Shown here: positions 26,821 through 35,348 of the stretch, in pieces
Numbering within the stretch: the first letter of the stretch is position 1
How the letters are laid out: each line of letters opens with the position of its first letter
Assembly (NCBI GenBank): GCA_014650415.1
Contig: BMUX01000025.1
Span: 25,795 to 89,794 of the forward strand
Reading direction: 5' to 3'
DNA length: 64,000 nt
Origin: Streptomyces spiroverticillatus
GTDB lineage: Bacteria > Actinomycetota > Actinomycetes > Streptomycetales > Streptomycetaceae
Position numbers and translations under genes: made by a program
The notes under the pieces: generated by a model
Databases searched by the model: none
The model's input: only the letters and a program-made list of their open reading frames with translations
What the model was told of the DNA's origin: nothing

Positions 26821-26962
26821 TACGTAGGCGGTCCACCAAGGGCGTTGCGGCACTCGTACGCCCGCAGCCACCGACCCTATGCCTGACCAGTGAAAACACC
26901 GTCATTAGTCCGGAAAGACAACAGCTTCTAACCACGGGGCGGTTCCGGGCGACGGGGGTGTT

Positions 26963-27511
26963 TCAGCGGGGCATGGTGAATGCCTGCTGGGGGGTGCTGG
27001 TGGTGTAGTAGGCGGCGACCGCGGAGAGGACTTCGTTCTCGGTGACGAGTCCGTCGGCGTCGGTGCGGTGTTCGGCCGCGACCCTGCGGGCCTGGGCCGG
27101 GTCCGCGCCGAGTGCGACCAGCATGCACTCCACTGCGGCGACGCTGACACGCTGGTCGCCGTCGTGGTCGGCGGCGGTGAAGACAGCCTGGTGCCAGGGC
27201 AGCGCAATCCGGGCGAACCCCTCGGGGTCCTGGTGCATGCCCGACAGCGCGGCGCCGATGAATTCCTCGCGGGTGATCCGCCCGTCGCGGTCGGCGTCGG
27301 CGAGTGCAGCCATGCCGTTCCAGTACTGGTCGGCTGCCTCCGCGAGGGGGGCAGTCTGGTCCTGCCCGTCGGAGCGGGGACCGGGAAACGCGCGAGCGGC
27401 TTTCTGGGCCATCAGCTGGAAGTCCTGGCGGGTGAGGTGGCCGTCGCCGTCGTGGTCGAAGGTGTGGAAGCGGGCTGCCATCTTGGCCCGGTAGTCGTCG
27501 AGCTCGCTCAC
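26963..27511 (-). CDS. EF-hand calcium-binding protein
   Basis: 182 residues from GTG 27511 after GAGGGG. EF-hand loops DHDGDGHLTRQD, DADRDGRITREE and DHDGDQRVSVAA, plus a fourth site (RTDADGLVTENE). Related in length and layout to the EF-hand protein at 22567-23130 but clearly diverged. Transcribed toward the P450 and divergently from the 2OG oxygenase, with which it shares a ~200-bp promoter region. Presumably cytoplasmic. Confidence 0.9.
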   Translation of the reverse strand: MSELDDYRAKMAARFHTFDHDGDGHLTRQDFQLMAQKAARAFPGPRSDGQDQTAPLAEAADQYWNGMAALADADRDGRITREEFIGAALSGMHQDPEGFARIALPWHQAVFTAADHDGDQRVSVAAVECMLVALGADPAQARRVAAEHRTDADGLVTENEVLSAVAAYYTTSTPQQAFTMPR

Positions 27512-27710
27512 GGAAAACCCCTCGCGGATAGTGGTGGTGGGTGCGAGAGCCGAGACTAGGCGGGCCACACGGCCCTCCATGGGCGGTGTTCGCGTGCCCC
27601 CGTGCGCCGCCGTCGCGCCCCGCCGCCCTGCCTGCTGTCGTCCGAGGATGGGCTTGCGGGCCCGGCCGGCAGGGCCGGATGCCCCTGTCCAGCGTCATGA
27701 GAGGACGACC

Positions 27711-28379
27711 GTGATCACGCTGACCGAGACGCTCGCCGTACGTTCCGTGCCCGGCTTCCTGGACCCGAAAGAGATCGCCTTCCTCACCGGGCTCCTTGAC
27801 GACCACCTGGCGGCCACCGGCTGGTCGCCCGCCTACGTGGGCGAGGAACTCGACGATCTGCCCCCGCGGGTGCAGGAGGTTCTCGATGCCGCTGTCGCCC
27901 GGCATCTTCCGCAGATCCAGCAGGTCTTTCCCTCAGCGGTGGGCACCTCGCCCTGGCAGTACATCGAGTTCGGGCCGGGCGAAGGCGCGGTCCGCCACCT
28001 GGACGGCATCGGGCCCGACCCGCTGGCCCGACCGCGGCACGTCGCCCGCATCGGCGTGAGCGTCGAAGACGCAGTCACCGGAGGCGAGTTCTTCATCGAG
28101 ACGGCCCCCAGCGACGGCATCTGGGACACACGCTTGGCCGACGGCCCCCACCGCGGCTACGAACCCGGCATGCGCTTCACCCGCATCGCGCCCCACGACA
28201 AGATCTCGCGCGGCGAGCAGGACACATCCTGGATCCACACCGTCACCGGGCACCCCGACGTCCTGCCCGCCGACACCGGCACCGCCACCGTCTACGGCGC
28301 CCAGCTCATCCACGGCATCCGCCCCGTGGGCCAGGGCCGCTGCCGCAAATTCATCACGGGCCTCCTCGCCGACCAGTAA
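27711..28379 (+). CDS. 2-oxoglutarate/Fe(II)-dependent dioxygenase
   Basis: 222 residues from GTG 27711 after GAGAGGACGACC. HxD is in AVRHLDGIGP and the distal His in AQLIHGIRPVGQGRCRKF, whose Arg binds 2OG. An acidic FIETAPSDGIWDT stretch lies between. A hydroxylase of unknown substrate; the fold resembles small-molecule or peptide hydroxylases. With the P450 it gives this locus two oxidative tailoring enzymes. Followed by a hairpin terminator at 28384-28421. Confidence 0.82.
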   Translation: MITLTETLAVRSVPGFLDPKEIAFLTGLLDDHLAATGWSPAYVGEELDDLPPRVQEVLDAAVARHLPQIQQVFPSAVGTSPWQYIEFGPGEGAVRHLDGIGPDPLARPRHVARIGVSVEDAVTGGEFFIETAPSDGIWDTRLADGPHRGYEPGMRFTRIAPHDKISRGEQDTSWIHTVTGHPDVLPADTGTATVYGAQLIHGIRPVGQGRCRKFITGLLADQ

Positions 28380-28383
28380 CCAC

Positions 28384-28421
28384 CCCCGGACGGCAGAGCC
28401 AACAGCCCTGGCCGTCTGGGG
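28384..28421 (+). terminator. Hairpin terminator after the oxygenase
   Basis: CCCCGGACGGC and GCCGTCTGGGG pair over 11 positions with one mismatch, five bases past the stop codon of the 2OG oxygenase. Confidence 0.6.
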
Positions 28422-28490
28422 CACACCGGGAAGCGCCTGCCACAGAAGCAGACCGTCACGGGCAGGGTGCCATGCCGCCGAGCGTGGTCC

Positions 28491-28808
28491 TCAGGAGCTC
28501 TCGACGTCCAGCATGGCCGTCTTCGAATCCTCGTTCGCGGTGAAGTCGACCTCGATGGGAACCTCCCTGCCCGGCCGCCGGGGCGCAAGAAGAACAGGTG
28601 CCTCCCCGGGCCGCTGTGCCGTATCGGCGTGCTCGCGCATCAGGTTCTGGCCGGCAGCAGCGGTGTGCTGGCGTGCCTGCTCCGCTCGGACGGGGTCATC
28701 CTCGTCGGCCTGCGCCACACCGCCGGTCAGCAGCAGCGCGCCTGTAGCAAGTCCTGCCGTCACATATTTGATCACCCGTGAGAACGACTGCGACCTCTCG
28801 GATGTCAC
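28491..28808 (-). CDS. Small secreted protein
   Basis: 105 residues from GTG 28808 (GGAAGG upstream). Residues 11-34 form a Sec signal peptide: RVIKYVTAGLATGALLLTGG followed by VAQA as cleavage site. The mature ~70 residues are charged (EDDPVRAEQARQH) and end in VDFTANEDSKTAMLDVESS, which looks like a beta-strand pair. No Cys and no family recognised. A shorter start at 28775 would also leave the signal peptide intact. Confidence 0.6.
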   Translation of the reverse strand: MTSERSQSFSRVIKYVTAGLATGALLLTGGVAQADEDDPVRAEQARQHTAAAGQNLMREHADTAQRPGEAPVLLAPRRPGREVPIEVDFTANEDSKTAMLDVESS

Positions 28809-29482
28809 GCATGAAGACGCCTTCCGATATGGCGATCTTCGCGGAATCCGGTCTCACTTAAAGGAGGGTTTCGGGGTACTTCTGAGAGCGCGGCTCCTCG
28901 CCGGGGACCCGTCCCCGATCACAGCTTTGCAGAAGAGGATCAGTGAGCTGGAGGACGACAGAGTGAACCAGGTATGCCGAGGGAGGGGACGGCGCAGACG
29001 CCCCGCTCTGCGGCTGGTTCCGGACCGGGGGACATGGGTCCGCCTATGCGTACGAGGAGCGGGTGCCGGTGCCCCCGCCGGAGCCGAAGCGGCCCAGGCC
29101 GGCCGTAGCACACCGACGGACCGAGGCAGCCGAGACGCCCGCCTCGCCAGCAAAGACGGACGGGCGTCTCCGATCCTGCCGACGGTCAGAGGGGGTAGAA
29201 ATCCGACTGCTCCACCAAGCTGGCTCCGCCGAAGTCGGGCAGATGCACCGTCACCAGGCACCGAGGCAGTCGCAGACAACGCCGCGCACGCTGCCCGCCG
29301 GCCCGGTTCACGCCCTTGCGTGCGCTCCCGTGCGGATATCTTCTGCCGCCCTGCGGCAGCCCGGCATATCTCCGGACGGTTGCGGCCACCGTGGCCAATT
29401 CCGATGGTTTCGGACGGTCCAGGTGAAAGGTAGCGTCCAGGTCGAAGTTGCCCCGTTCGTATGAGCGTAAAGGAGAGCGTCT
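28809..29482. other. No gene seen
   Basis: 670 bases. TTAAAGGAGGG near 28859 resembles a ribosome site, but the frame behind it soon loses protein-like composition. The final 25 bases carry AAAGGAGAG, the ribosome site of the lectin gene. Confidence 0.45.
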
Positions 29483-30019
29483 GTGCCCAGCATCTTCGTG
29501 AACGGCAAGTCCACCGGCCCGTACATGTTCATCCACGAGGTCACCGGTACGTACCTGGAGACCGACAACTACCACGACGGCATCGGCCAGGCCGTGCAGA
29601 TCTGGAACCTCGACCCGGTGCAGAAGGACAAGGGCTTACTGGGGCACCTCTGGCACATCGAGGCCGCGCCCGAAAGCGGCTACTTCCTGATCAAGAGCAA
29701 CGAGAACGGCCGCTGCCTCACGGCGGGCAACAGCGCCACCGACTACCCCCGCCTCCAGCAGCCCGACAACAGTCCCAAGCAGCAGTGGCAGCTCCTGCGG
29801 GTGCACGGCAGCGACGCCGTCGCCCAGGACGCCGACAGCTACGCCCTCATCCCCCGGGCCTTCCCGGGCCACGCGCTCGCCCCGCAGGCCAACCGCCAGC
29901 TCAACGACGTCTACGTGGTGCCGACCTCGATGTGGGGGACGTCCCCCTCGTTCTCCCAGTACTGGAAGGTCGTCCTGAAGACCGAGAAGACGGAAGCCGC
30001 AGCGGACGGCATCGCCTGA
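29483..30019 (+). CDS. Ricin-type beta-trefoil lectin-like protein
   Basis: 178 residues. A single beta-trefoil is suggested by repeated W motifs: GQAVQIWNLD, GHLWHIEAAPESGYFLIKSN, CLTAGNS and KQQWQLLRV, the QxW hallmark of ricin B-like folds. GTG 29483 follows AAAGGAGAG. There is no signal peptide, unusual for carbohydrate-binding trefoils in Streptomyces, so it may act inside the cell or bind another ligand. A strong terminator follows at 30026. Confidence 0.75.
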   Translation: MPSIFVNGKSTGPYMFIHEVTGTYLETDNYHDGIGQAVQIWNLDPVQKDKGLLGHLWHIEAAPESGYFLIKSNENGRCLTAGNSATDYPRLQQPDNSPKQQWQLLRVHGSDAVAQDADSYALIPRAFPGHALAPQANRQLNDVYVVPTSMWGTSPSFSQYWKVVLKTEKTEAAADGIA

Positions 30020-30025
30020 CAACCG

Positions 30026-30058
30026 GGCGCCGGGGCGAGCCGTATACGCCCCGGCGCC
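30026..30058 (+). terminator. Perfect 12-bp hairpin terminator
   Basis: GGCGCCGGGGCG (30026-30037) and CGCCCCGGCGCC (30047-30058) pair perfectly over a 9-base loop, seven bases after the lectin stop. Confidence 0.8.
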
Positions 30059-30177
30059 TGCGCCTTCCACCTCCGAACGCCCCTGCCCCACTCCACGGGC
30101 ACCGGGTCGGACCGCTGTCGGCTGGTGACGGTTGCTGCCCGCACGCCGGCGAGCCGAGCGGCGGCGCAATGCAGGCG

Positions 30178-31410
30178 TCAGTGGTGTCCGTACAGGTGCA
30201 GCGGCATGGCCAGGTCGATCTCCTGGCCGTCGTTCATCGCGTACCGGACCATTTTGATCGCGAGTTGCGTCATCGTCGCGGACGGTGTCGGCAGTCCGCC
30301 GAACTGGGTTGCGGCGAAGAAGCCCCACACGGCGGTCGGCACCACCGCATCCCACATCGAGCGCTCCAGGCCGAACTCGTCGGCGTCCGCGTCACCGAGC
30401 ATGTAGCGCACCAGTGCGGTCGCCGGGGGCACGGTCATGTCCTTTGGTCCGGCCATGGAGGCGAAGTGCTCGATCGTCGCCTTGACGTACGTCGCGGACT
30501 GCGGCGTCACCCGCGCGTGGAGGGTGTCGACCGCCTTCGCCCGCTCGCGTGCCGCAGTCAGGGTCATGGGCATGCCGTCGTCGGACATGCCCAGCAGGTG
30601 ACCGCCCACCCGGCACTCGTGGAAGTAGTCCTCCGCCTCCTGCTCGCTCGGGTCCACGTTGAGCTTGTACAGGTGATCGATCAGGTAGCTGGTGAACAGG
30701 TTCCCCTCGGCGAGCATGTCCAGCTGGCTGAGCGGTGCACCCCACTTCGCGGTGTCCCAGTTCCCTTCCGTGTGCAGCAGGTAGCGCACCGCGGAGTGCG
30801 CCATGCGCACCCGTACCGGCGTGACGAACCCTGCCCCGTCGGGACCGTAGGGGTCCGGGCGGAGCATGTCGCCCACGGCCCGCAGCGCCTTGGCGAAACC
30901 CTGTTTGTTGTCGTGCGGGCCCTCGATCCCGAAGATGGCCGCGGCCGAGGCGGGGTAGCGCATCCGCTCGGGCGTCACATCCAGCACCGCGGCGAACGAA
31001 ATCTGCTGCGCGTTGGCCCGGGCGAAACGGTGCCCCGCGGCCATCTGCTCCGGGTCGGCCCACGACGGCAGCTGGAAGGACGACTCCAGGAAGTCGCGCA
31101 GCTTGGCGGGCAGCCCGTCCGGCACCGCCTGGCCGTTGGTTTCCCAACCCTTGAGCGCCTCATTGACAGCCGCGCCCTGCCCACGCCGGAAGACATCGGC
31201 GACGGCTTCGTCGCACGGCGGGTCCGCGAGCTGCTTCAGACGCTCCAGATGGGCCCTCTCCTTGGGGTCGACCTCGGCCACAGTCCGCAAAGGCTCGCGG
31301 TTCGGTGCGACCCGGGCGGATGCGGTGGCCGGCCCAGCGCCCACCAGTGCGGTGGCACCGGCCGCCGCTGCCGTACTGAGGAGGTGACGTCGTGTCATGG
31401 CGTTGCTCAT
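30178..31410 (-). CDS. Oxygenase MpaB/latex-clearing-protein family (DUF2236), Tat-exported
   Basis: 410 residues. The start ATG 31410 gives a Tat signal, MTRRHLLSTAAAAGATALVG, with the twin Arg. The body shows the family's helical core: FARANAQQISFAAVLDVTPE, RVRMAHSAVRYLLHTEGNWD (likely heme-ligand region) and LFTSYLIDHLYKLNVDPSEQ. Members include rubber oxygenase Lcp and MpaB, b-type heme dioxygenases or monooxygenases of hydrophobic chains (known family). Substrate unknown. It is a lone gene converging on the lectin gene; a separate terminator lies behind it for the next gene. Confidence 0.82.
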   Translation of the reverse strand: MSNAMTRRHLLSTAAAAGATALVGAGPATASARVAPNREPLRTVAEVDPKERAHLERLKQLADPPCDEAVADVFRRGQGAAVNEALKGWETNGQAVPDGLPAKLRDFLESSFQLPSWADPEQMAAGHRFARANAQQISFAAVLDVTPERMRYPASAAAIFGIEGPHDNKQGFAKALRAVGDMLRPDPYGPDGAGFVTPVRVRMAHSAVRYLLHTEGNWDTAKWGAPLSQLDMLAEGNLFTSYLIDHLYKLNVDPSEQEAEDYFHECRVGGHLLGMSDDGMPMTLTAARERAKAVDTLHARVTPQSATYVKATIEHFASMAGPKDMTVPPATALVRYMLGDADADEFGLERSMWDAVVPTAVWGFFAATQFGGLPTPSATMTQLAIKMVRYAMNDGQEIDLAMPLHLYGHH

Positions 31411-31603
31411 GAGCTGATCTTGGTCAATCGCTCCCGTCACCAGAGCATGGGAGCGCGGACAGTCCCCCGATCGGAGCAGCCTGGGATCGAGACGGGCAGG
31501 CCCAGACTGCGAAGACGAAGACCGTAGACGGGGTGACGTACAGCTATGTGACGCCGTCCGTGGCAACCGGCATACGGTGACCGCCGAGGTGGCTGAGAGG
31601 GGG

Positions 31604-31641
31604 CTTTCCCGCAGGCCCGCGTTGGCGGGCCTGCGGGAAAG
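31604..31641 (-). terminator. 17-bp perfect hairpin, bidirectional terminator
   Basis: CTTTCCCGCAGGCCCGC (31604-31620) pairs perfectly with GCGGGCCTGCGGGAAAG (31625-31641) around GTTG. The strongest hairpin in the window, 58 bases beyond the stop of the trypsin-like gene. Confidence 0.9.
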
Positions 31642-31698
31642 TCCCGGCTGATGACGCACAGGCTGCTGCCCTGCAGGGCAACTTGCCTATATCGGGAT

Positions 31699-32517
31699 TC
31701 AGCTGACCTTGGAATCGATCCAGGTGCGGTAGAGAGCGGTCTCGGTATAAACACCGTAGGTGCCGGCACGGGCGCACCCACTGCCCCAGGAGGCGATGCC
31801 AACAAGTCTGCCGTTTTGAATGAGGGGGCCGCCCGCGTCGCCGGTGCAGGCGTCCTTGCCACCGGCGTCCTCGCCGGCGCAGATCATCCCGGCGTGGATC
31901 GGCATGTTGTGCATGTCCCTGCACTTAGTGAACGAGACGAGCGGAATCCGCACATAGCGCAGGGATCCGGCTGCCGGGCCGTGGCGGAAGGTGGGCCCTG
32001 GCGGGGGCTCGGAAGTACTTCCCCATCCGGCCATGGTCGCGCTGCCGGTGAACTTCTGGCCCTGTGTGGGCAGGGCGGCGGTGGTGAGGTTGAGCATGGG
32101 TGCCTTGAGCTTGATCAGGGCGATGTCGTTCATGATGGTGTACTCGCTGAAGCCCTGGTGTTTCACGATCTTGACGACCTCGCGGGTCTCGGTGACGCCG
32201 GGCACGGTGTTGCCCAGGCCGAGCAGCCCTCCGGTCACCTTGAACTGGCTGGGTGCTGCCCGGTCCACGCACTGGGCTGCGGTCAGTACCCAGTCGGCCT
32301 TGATGAGGCTGCCGCCGCAGAAGTGCTTCCCGTTCTTCTGCACACTCACGATGTGGGGGAACTGTCCGGCCACAGCCGGGTGACCGCCGATGACAGCATG
32401 CGCGGCAGGAGCGGTGGCGACGAGCAAGAGCAGCGTCGCAACCAGTGCGCCGACCGAGGCCAGAAGGCGCCCAAGGTCACTGCAGGGGGACGTCGTTGTG
32501 GGGTTGCTGTGGGTCAT
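31699..32517 (-). CDS. Secreted trypsin-fold protein lacking catalytic His and Ser
   Basis: 272 residues. Signal peptide ending ATAPAAHA, then VIGGHPAVAGQFPHIVSVQK with the activation-type IGG start. The fold is complete: CGGSLIKADWVLTAAQC, NDIALIKL with the catalytic Asp, and ICAGEDAGGKDACTGDAGGP. But the LTAAHC His is Gln (CAG, near 32274) and the GDSGGP Ser is Ala (GCG, near 31835). Both are simple codon changes in an otherwise undamaged gene. It is therefore predicted inactive as a protease and may act as a binding protein or decoy. ATG 32517; perfect terminator downstream. Confidence 0.88.
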   Translation of the reverse strand: MTHSNPTTTSPCSDLGRLLASVGALVATLLLLVATAPAAHAVIGGHPAVAGQFPHIVSVQKNGKHFCGGSLIKADWVLTAAQCVDRAAPSQFKVTGGLLGLGNTVPGVTETREVVKIVKHQGFSEYTIMNDIALIKLKAPMLNLTTAALPTQGQKFTGSATMAGWGSTSEPPPGPTFRHGPAAGSLRYVRIPLVSFTKCRDMHNMPIHAGMICAGEDAGGKDACTGDAGGPLIQNGRLVGIASWGSGCARAGTYGVYTETALYRTWIDSKVS

Positions 32518-32766
32518 GGAGTGATCATGGCAGTGGCGCTGATGTGATGGAGCTGTGTTCTCCGTCCTTGGCCAGAAATGCTCAACACGGGCTGGACGGC
32601 GCGCGTGAGCAAGAGCAGGACACGTGTTGCATGATCCATGGTGCTGGGGAAGGCAGGTGGCACTCAAGAGCGTCGATGGCCAGCTGCGTTGGGGCAAGAG
32701 CTGTTGGAGCCATTGAGTAGCGGAGGACTCGCGAGGCCGTCCCTGCCACAACTGGTCACTGACCGC

Positions 32767-33201
32767 CTATGCACAAGGATCGGCAAAAGAGCAGTGCCTG
32801 GGCCCCAGGACCAAAGCCCGTCCGTCGCCAGTCCTGCCGAGTACCAGCTCGATACCCCGGGCTCCTGCTGACGCCCGCAGGTCTCTGACGCCGTGCCGGG
32901 ACCTGCGCCTGTCCCGGTGAGGCAGCAGGAGCAGTAGCGGGGCCAGTGACTCCCTGGATTCCAGACGCAGCACCAACTGGTCGGTGCCAGGGATGACTTC
33001 ACTGATCCCGAGAGGGTGTCGTCCTCGCCCGCCGCCGAGGGCCTGCAGCACGTAGGACTCTAGCCGGGCCTGGTTTCCCTCCCTGGCCGCAGGCACCAGC
33101 TCGGACCAGTCCCGAAGACTGCTGAGGCGCTCGCGCGCTCCCATCAGGCTCTCGCCGGTGAACTGGCGACGGACGTCGACGACGTACTCCTTGATGAGCA
33201 T
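32767..33201 (-). CDS. Short member of an unrecognised family (N-terminal half)
   Basis: 144 residues. It aligns by eye with the N-terminal ~150 residues of the protein at 35349-36365: RRQFTGESLMGARERLSSLR vs RRTYTGESVQQARQAVDALG, then ARLESYVLQAL, RHPLGISEVIPGTDQLVLRL and GVRDLRASAGARGIEL. The other gene continues for another ~190 residues, which this one lacks. It may be a natural short version or a 3'-truncated copy. ATG 33201 follows AAAGGAGAG. An inverted repeat lies 50 bases upstream. No function known. Confidence 0.6.
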   Translation of the reverse strand: MLIKEYVVDVRRQFTGESLMGARERLSSLRDWSELVPAAREGNQARLESYVLQALGGGRGRHPLGISEVIPGTDQLVLRLESRESLAPLLLLLPHRDRRRSRHGVRDLRASAGARGIELVLGRTGDGRALVLGPRHCSFADPCA

Positions 33202-33251
33202 CACGCTCTCCTTTGGTCCCGCCCCGGCCCGGCAGGGAGTACGTGAAGTTT

Positions 33252-33268
33252 CAGAACCGAACGTTCTG
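33252..33268. promoter_or_regulatory. Inverted repeat upstream of the short family member
   Basis: CAGAAC (33252-33257) and GTTCTG (33263-33268) flank CGAAC. It sits ~50 bases before ATG 33201, right for an operator. It resembles but does not match the actinobacterial LexA box. Confidence 0.3.
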
Positions 33269-33795
33269 TGCTGACATCGTTAGAGGAGGTGTTCTCCGTC
33301 GGTGACAGGGCCGGTTAGCGCCACCCGGAACTGGCCGCCACGTAACAGCCAGGGAAGCAGCAGACAACCGTGCCGTTCCCTCCGGGCGCAAGCCCTGAGA
33401 CGTGCGACGGCGAGGAATTACCTCAAACGGAGGATGGCAGGCCTGCTTAGGGCTGACAGCCGTGGCCGCGAGCTGTGCTCTCCACAGGCGCCCTGAGCCG
33501 CTGCATGCCGGAGGGGCCCGTACGCTTCAAGAGCCGGACGGCCGAACAGGTCGGCGGCGGCTTCATGATCCTCGTCCGCGGCATGGAAGCCGTCCCCGAT
33601 GACCATCCCCATCGACGAGGTCGTCCTTCGTCGAGGAGCCCCGCGAACTGAGCGACGAACCAGTCTGCGGAAGCGAACCGGAGGAATGGACGCGCTCGGC
33701 CGCTATCACTGAGGCCAGAAATCCTCCGGACCGCCTTCCCGCGACGGTAGCTTCCCGGTGAGGCTGTTTCGTTCGAGCCACAGGGGAGTCGGTTC
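33269..33795. other. No gene seen
   Basis: About 520 bases between divergent genes. Only short frames without motifs occur. CAGGGGAG just before 33796 is the ribosome site of the next gene. Confidence 0.45.
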
Positions 33796-35241
33796 TTGGG
33801 ATTTGAAGACGTTGACGTTATCCGCTTGGCGGGTCTGCCGTGCTATCCAGCAGCAGATCGCCCTGCCGGTGCCGTCACCCTGGGCGAGCTCACCCAGTAC
33901 GGTCTCGAGCGCCGGCGTGGAGGCACCCAGGCGCCGACCGTGTGGCTGGTGGAGGCTCAGGGCGGAGGATTTCGCCACCGCCTGGCCTACGGCCCGCTCG
34001 GCCTCGCGCCCGCAGAGCCGCTCGCGGATGCCAGCACCGACAAGCAGTGGCGGGCCATTCAATGTCAGACGGCGTCACGGATGGTCGCTCTGGAGGCCAA
34101 GGAACTCCTCGCCCGCGCCCGGTACCGGGCAGGGTTGGTCGAGGACCGGAGCCGTAACGGCATGGTTCTGAGGCCGCGGAGGCGGCCTTACGAGACCGGC
34201 CACCCGCTGGTCGTGGCGGCACGTACCGCTGCCTGCTGCGGGCGTCTTACCGAGCTTGCCGTCCGTTCCGTGTATGAGCGGATCAGCGAGCACTACCTGC
34301 TACGAAGCGAACCGGGACCGCTGTGCGAGCCGGAGCAGCACCCCGGGCAGGGCGTGTACTTCGCCGAGATCCTGCCGCAACTGGAAAAGCTCGTCGCGCA
34401 CCGAGCGAAGGGCGAAGGAGTTTTCGTCTGGGGTGCTGCCCCACTCCTTGCCCTGTACGCCGAGGTGAAGATCGCCCGTGGAACGGTCAGGCGCAAGGAC
34501 ACGTACCGACTGAGAGGCCGCTGGCACGACCTGCAGGCCGACGAAGCACGGTGGCGAACAGGGGAGGGGAGCCTGCGCCATCTGCGGGCGTTTCCCGCCG
34601 GTGATGATGCGGCTGGGGACGCTGCTCATCTGGTGACGCTGGTCCATGAGATTGCCGAGTCCTTCGACATCGAGCGGTCTGCAGACGACTACCGGCTCCC
34701 GTTGCCCGGCCCGTCACCGGCCCCTCCCGTGGCCGACGAGTACCTGCTGCCGTGCGTGATCGGCACGGCTGCACCGCTCGCCGAGGCCCCAGATGTGGTG
34801 ACCGTGCCGGCGCGGCTGCTGGACGGTCCCACGGACACTTCTCGGGTCAGCCGTGGCCGGCGCGAGCAGCCGTTGCTCCGCCAGTGTCTGCTCCGGCAAC
34901 GGATTGCCGCACCGTGTTCGCTGTGCGGAGACACGTACCCGTCGGCATATTTGCGCGCGGCGCACATCAAACGCCGTGCAGAGGCGAGTGAGGACGAGCG
35001 GCGTGACCTCGCTGTGGGGATGCTTGCCTGCACTTTCGGCTGCGACCAGATGTTCGAACTGGGCGACATCTTCGTGGAAGACGACGGAACGGTCGGCGGC
35101 CGTGAGCAGACGGGAAGCGACGCTTTGGACCTTGCGATCGGCAGAATCGCGGGCCGCCGATTCCTTGGCTTCGCCTCCGACCAACGGCCCTATTTCCGTC
35201 ACCATCGGCAAGCGCATGGTCATGAACCGGATGCGCCGTAG
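33796..35241 (+). CDS. HNH endonuclease-domain protein with unrecognised N-terminal region
   Basis: 481 residues from TTG 33796 (GFEDVDVIRLAGLP) behind CAGGGGAG. Residues 1-350 are unfamiliar but well-formed (KQWRAIQCQTASRMVALEAK, HRAKGEGVFVWGAAPLLALY). The C-terminus has an HNH-type metal site near residue 374: CSLCGDTYPSAYLRAAHIKR, then GMLACTFGCDQMFELGDIFV. Such C-terminal HNH modules occur in restriction endonucleases, which act on incoming DNA (known family). No methyltransferase lies beside it, so it may target modified DNA or be a lone nuclease. The two related unknown genes flank it on both sides. Confidence 0.75.
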   Translation: MGFEDVDVIRLAGLPCYPAADRPAGAVTLGELTQYGLERRRGGTQAPTVWLVEAQGGGFRHRLAYGPLGLAPAEPLADASTDKQWRAIQCQTASRMVALEAKELLARARYRAGLVEDRSRNGMVLRPRRRPYETGHPLVVAARTAACCGRLTELAVRSVYERISEHYLLRSEPGPLCEPEQHPGQGVYFAEILPQLEKLVAHRAKGEGVFVWGAAPLLALYAEVKIARGTVRRKDTYRLRGRWHDLQADEARWRTGEGSLRHLRAFPAGDDAAGDAAHLVTLVHEIAESFDIERSADDYRLPLPGPSPAPPVADEYLLPCVIGTAAPLAEAPDVVTVPARLLDGPTDTSRVSRGRREQPLLRQCLLRQRIAAPCSLCGDTYPSAYLRAAHIKRRAEASEDERRDLAVGMLACTFGCDQMFELGDIFVEDDGTVGGREQTGSDALDLAIGRIAGRRFLGFASDQRPYFRHHRQAHGHEPDAP

Positions 35242-35348
35242 TGGTGGCCGTGCGGGCAATCCCCACCGGCTCCTTCCACGGTCTCGATGGGTCGGCGGAG
35301 CGACTTCAATGAGGGGTTTGTCCGGGCTCCTCGCGAGTGGGGGACGTA

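Noticed and set aside
29461..31527. A 688-codon open frame on the plus strand
   Set aside because: It runs through the lectin gene and then antisense to the MpaB gene. Composition is Arg/His/Val-skewed, no domain is recognisable, and both underlying genes are well supported in other frames.
33252..33268. LexA/SOS box
   Set aside because: The arms CAGAAC/GTTCTG and 5-base spacing do not fit the CGAAC-N4-GTTCG pattern of actinobacterial LexA sites.
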